NCBI GenBank assembly: GCA_023405135.1 | Contig: JAEXYZ010000039.1 | Span: 24,189-88,188 of the forward strand | Direction: 5' to 3' | Origin: Bacillota bacterium | Lineage (GTDB): Bacteria > Bacillota > Bacilli > Bacillales_A > Planococcaceae | DNA length: 64,000 nt | In this document: one piece after another, positions 62,231-64,000 of the stretch | How positions within the stretch are numbered: position 1 is the stretch's first letter | How the letters are laid out: each line of letters starts with the position of its first letter | Notes under the pieces: model-generated | Database searches by the model: none | What the model saw: only the letters and a program-made list of their open reading frames with translations | What the model was told of the DNA's origin: nothing | Translations under genes and position numbers: made by a program

Positions 62231-62274
62231 AAAAGGGAAGTAAAAAAAACAATATGTTTTTTTACTTCCCTTTT
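62231..62274. terminator. Terminator of the rRNA-tRNA operon
   Basis: AAAAGGGAAGTAAAAAAA and TTTTTTTACTTCCCTTTT form an 18-bp stem with a short loop; strongly T-rich on the minus strand. It lies 27 bases after tRNA-Glu. Confidence 0.9.
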
Positions 62275-62300
62275 GTTATCTTACTTACTTCTTAAATTTA

Positions 62301-62372
62301 TGACCCGTACGGGATTCGAACCCGTGTTACCGCCGTGAAAGGGCGGTGTCTTAACCACTTGACCAACGGGCC
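62301..62372 (-). tRNA. tRNA-Glu (TTC)
   Basis: Complete cloverleaf with acceptor GGCCCGT/ACGGGTC and anticodon TTC in the CCCTTTCACGG arm. Last tRNA of the operon. Confidence 0.95.
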
Positions 62373-62390
62373 AACATAAAATATGTATGG

Positions 62391-62478
62391 CGGAGAAGGA
62401 GGGATTTGAACCCTCGCGCCGGTTACCCGACCTACACCCTTAGCAGGGGCGCCTCTTCAGCCTCTTGAGTACTTCCCC
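62391..62478 (-). tRNA. tRNA-Ser (GCT)
   Basis: Long-variable-arm tRNA with acceptor GGGGAAG/CTTCTCC (one G-U pair) and anticodon GCT. Intact. Confidence 0.95.
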
Positions 62479-62484
62479 ATATGA

Positions 62485-62556
62485 CTCCGAAGGTAGGACT
62501 CGAACCTACGACCAACCCGTTAACAGCCGATTGCTCTACCACTGAGCTACTTCGGA
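62485..62556 (-). tRNA. tRNA-Asn (GTT) with altered anticodon stem
   Basis: Acceptor TCCGAAG/CTTCGGA and T arm are intact. The anticodon arm reads ATCGG-CTGTTAA-CGGGT, where the usual 3' strand is CCGAT: this leaves a G-G mismatch inside the stem and a T-G wobble. Function may be impaired. Confidence 0.85.
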
Positions 62557-62565
62557 ATATTTACA

Positions 62566-62631
<66 letters not shown>

Positions 62632-62635
62632 CTAT

Positions 62636-62690
62636 TGGAGCGGGTGATGAGAATCGAACTCACGACATCAGCTTGGAAGGCTGAGGTTTA
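62636..62690 (-). pseudogene. tRNA-Gly (TCC) lacking its 5' end
   Basis: The anticodon arm (CAGCCTTCCAAGCTG), T arm and 3' acceptor strand with CCA are present, but the 5' acceptor strand and D arm (about 20 bases) are absent; the region instead runs into T-rich sequence next to tRNA-Ser (TGA). Confidence 0.88.
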
Positions 62691-62697
62691 AAAATGG

Positions 62698-62787
62698 CGG
62701 AGGAAGAGGGTTTCGAACCCCCGTGCGGTTTAACCCGCCTGTCGGTTTTCAAGACCGATCCCTTCAGCCGGACTTGGGTATTCCTCC
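62698..62787 (-). tRNA. tRNA-Ser (TGA)
   Basis: Long-variable-arm tRNA, acceptor GGAGGAA/TTCCTCC, anticodon TGA in CGGTCTTGAAAACCG. Intact. Confidence 0.95.
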
Positions 62788-62798
62788 GTTTTTAATGA

Positions 62799-62871
62799 TG
62801 GAGCCTAGCGGGATCGAACCGCTGACCTCCTGCGTGCAAGGCAGGCGCTCTCCCAGCTGAGCTAAGGCCCC
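62799..62871 (-). tRNA. tRNA-Ala (TGC)
   Basis: Acceptor GGGGCCT/AGGCTCC, anticodon TGC in CTGCCTTGCACGCAG. Intact apart from one G-U pair. Confidence 0.95.
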
Positions 62872-62914
62872 ATTATTATAAAATTATAAGTAAGTAAACT
62901 TTTTCTTATCGAAA

Positions 62915-62989
62915 TGGCTGGGGTACCAGGATTCGAACCTGGGCATGACGGAATCAAAATCCGTTGCCTTACCGCTTGGCTATACCCCA
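62915..62989 (-). tRNA. tRNA-Gln (TTG)
   Basis: Acceptor TGGGGTA/TACCCCA, anticodon TTG in CGGATTTTGATTCCG; CCA encoded. Intact. Confidence 0.95.
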
Positions 62990-63018
62990 AAAATATTCTA
63001 ATTAGTTTAAAATTTACA

Positions 63019-63095
63019 TGGGGCGGCTGATGGGAATCGAACCCACGAATGCCGGAACCACAATCCGGTGCGTTAACCCCTTCGCCACAGCCGCC
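63019..63095 (-). tRNA. tRNA-His (GTG)
   Basis: Acceptor with the extra 5' G opposite C73, anticodon GTG in CCGGATTGTGGTTCCGG; CCA encoded. Intact. Confidence 0.95.
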
Positions 63096-63116
63096 ATTTT
63101 AATTCTACAAAAATTA

Positions 63117-63187
63117 CAGGGGCAGTAGGAATCGAACCCACACCAAAGGTTTTGGAGACCTCTATTCTACCGTTAAACTATGCCCCT
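63117..63187 (-). tRNA. tRNA-Trp (CCA)
   Basis: Acceptor AGGGGCA/TGCCCCT, anticodon CCA in GAGGTCTCCAAAACCT. Intact. Confidence 0.93.
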
Positions 63188-63241
63188 ATTTTAAATAATT
63201 GTTGGAATAACAACCAAGTACTCTAACAATCGTATATGTAT

Positions 63242-63320
63242 TGGCGCGCCCGGCAGGAGTCGAACCCCTTACGGCGCTAGATTCTAAGTCTAGTGCGTCT
63301 GCCAATTCCGCCACACTCAC
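63242..63320 (-). pseudogene. tRNA-Leu (TAG), degenerate
   Basis: D arm and anticodon arm (CTAGACTTAGAATCTAG) are good. The acceptor 5' strand GTGAGTG meets CGGGCGC with A-G and G-G mismatches, the discriminator is G where tRNA-Leu needs A, and about six bases are missing between GTAAGG and GGTTCGACTCCTGC, removing part of the variable arm and the T stem. Confidence 0.8.
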
Positions 63321-63339
63321 ATACATTCATTATTAAAAC

Positions 63340-63414
63340 TGGTGAGCCATGAAGGATTTGAACCTTCGACCCTCTGATTAAAAGTCAGATGCTCTACCAC
63401 TGAGCTAATGGCTC
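63340..63414 (-). tRNA. tRNA-Lys (TTT)
   Basis: Acceptor GAGCCAT/ATGGCTC, anticodon TTT in CTGACTTTTAATCAG; CCA encoded. Intact. Confidence 0.95.
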
Positions 63415-63421
63415 GAAAAAA

Positions 63422-63497
<76 letters not shown>

Positions 63498-63503
63498 ATA
63501 TGA

Positions 63504-63576
63504 TGGAGGATGACGGGCTCGAACCGCCGACCCCCTGCTTGTAAGGCAGGTGCTCTCCCAGCTGAGCTAATCCTCC
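63504..63576 (-). tRNA. tRNA-Val (TAC)
   Basis: Acceptor GGAGGAT/ATCCTCC, anticodon TAC in CTGCCTTACAAGCAG. First tRNA after 5S rRNA, the usual order in Bacillales. Confidence 0.95.
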
Positions 63577-63591
63577 ACATAAAAAAACAAG

Positions 63592-63706
<115 letters not shown>

Positions 63707-63895
63707 CTTTTCGGCTTCCAATACACATCGTATTTCTTCGTCAGCTTTCCTCAATCGCATCCTCACGTACAACTTGGTACTCCAGTGCTCATTCGGTCGC
63801 TTCCTCGAACTACTCGTGTCTTGAAACCCTCATTATTTAATTGAGAGTTCGTTCTCTCAAAACTGAATAAAGACATTGAACATGTTCAAACGTTT
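63707..63895 (-). other. 23S-5S spacer
   Basis: About 190 bases of spacer. It includes a hairpin TTGAGAG/CTCTCAA at 63841-63860, likely part of the processing stems of pre-23S or pre-5S RNA. Confidence 0.7.
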
Positions 63896-64000
63896 GGTTA
63901 AGTCCTCGATCGATTAGTATTCGTCAGCTCCATGTGTCACCACACTTCCACCTCGAACCTATCTACCTCATCGTCTTTGAGGGATCTTACTTACTTGCGT
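63896..64000 (-). rRNA. rrl: 23S ribosomal RNA, 3' end (partial)
   Basis: The minus strand reads GAAGTGTGGTGACACATGGA, GCTGACGAATACTAATCGAT and CGAGGACTTAACC, the conserved 3' terminus of Bacillales 23S rRNA. The rest lies beyond the right edge. Confidence 0.95.

Noticed and set aside
62132..62338. 68-codon plus-strand frame ending in tRNA-Glu
   Set aside because: It is made of the SufR-like gene's terminator, the rRNA operon terminator and tRNA antisense sequence.

Overview
The window is low-GC Firmicute DNA from a spore-forming member of Bacillales. The signs of sporulation are a gerA-type germinant receptor operon and a YjcZ-type small protein; the signs of Bacillales are ScoC, PrsA, EcsAB, YhaM, YheA/YheB and YhfH. 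Many genes match the B. subtilis yha-yhb-yhc-yhe-yhf chromosome region but are reordered and interspersed. This, with the AT-rich codon use and the style of intergenic repeats, suggests a Planococcaceae-type genome (Lysinibacillus, Solibacillus or Ureibacillus group). The genus is inference. I see no prophage, insertion sequence or CRISPR array. Most of the window is ordinary chromosomal backbone.

Layout. 1-3166: a BceRSAB-type peptide-antibiotic sensing and detoxification operon, with the permease running off the left edge. 3211-4656: a degenerate repeat array, lipoate ligase and YhfH. 4783-8353: a tightly overlapping four-gene unit of lipoprotein propeller, response regulator, histidine kinase and YtkA-like lipoprotein. 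8456-12759: coproporphyrin-dependent haem synthesis (hemE, cpfC/hemH, cgoX/hemY) with a divergent haem-monooxygenase-like gene. 12934-16003: an ornithine cyclodeaminase-family enzyme, an MFS carrier and a divergent XRE-cupin regulator with palindromic sites between them. 16060-25623: ecsAB, hit, trpP, a broken lipoprotein, YtxH protein, scoC, small membrane proteins, yjcZ, prsA, a phnA-like gene and yhaM. 25757-29267: enoyl-CoA hydratase, a flavoprotein remnant, and serA behind a T-box riboswitch. 29541-33573: gerA-type operon with a fourth small membrane-protein gene. 33631-42885: HAD phosphatase, YvbH-like protein, alcohol dehydrogenase, secreted metallo-beta-lactamase plus DUF3006 pair, truncated pyruvyltransferase, hemZ, yheA/yheB and yheE. 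42886-45857: a non-coding stretch, then a CNNM/CorC exporter and a CDF exporter. 46129-49920: an AirSR/YhcYZ-like redox two-component system beside a DsbB/thioredoxin-like pair and a pseudouridine synthase. 50016-62126: aldo/keto reductase, acyl-CoA ligase, small proteins, VOC dioxygenase-like protein, trmL, queG, B3/B4 protein, DIP1984-like protein, LD-carboxypeptidase, EamA transporter, a frameshifted DUF5667-like surface protein, an FMN-reductase remnant and a SufR-like regulator. 62301-64000: the 3' end of an rRNA operon on the minus strand (23S, 5S) followed by 14 tRNA genes.

The most unusual signals are these: three of the 14 tRNA genes carry structural deletions (Ile, Gly, Leu) and a fourth (Asn) has a damaged anticodon stem; one degenerate repeat family with a 39-40 bp period occurs twice, both times between a stop codon and the gene's terminator; a third array has an exact 21-bp period; the CNNM exporter start codon sits directly behind a 9-bp hairpin that separates it from its only good ribosome binding site; an apparently gene-less minus-strand transcript has its own promoter and terminator at 43095-43285; and several genes are broken (DUF3221 lipoprotein, flavoprotein, pyruvyltransferase, FMN reductase, DUF5667 frameshift).
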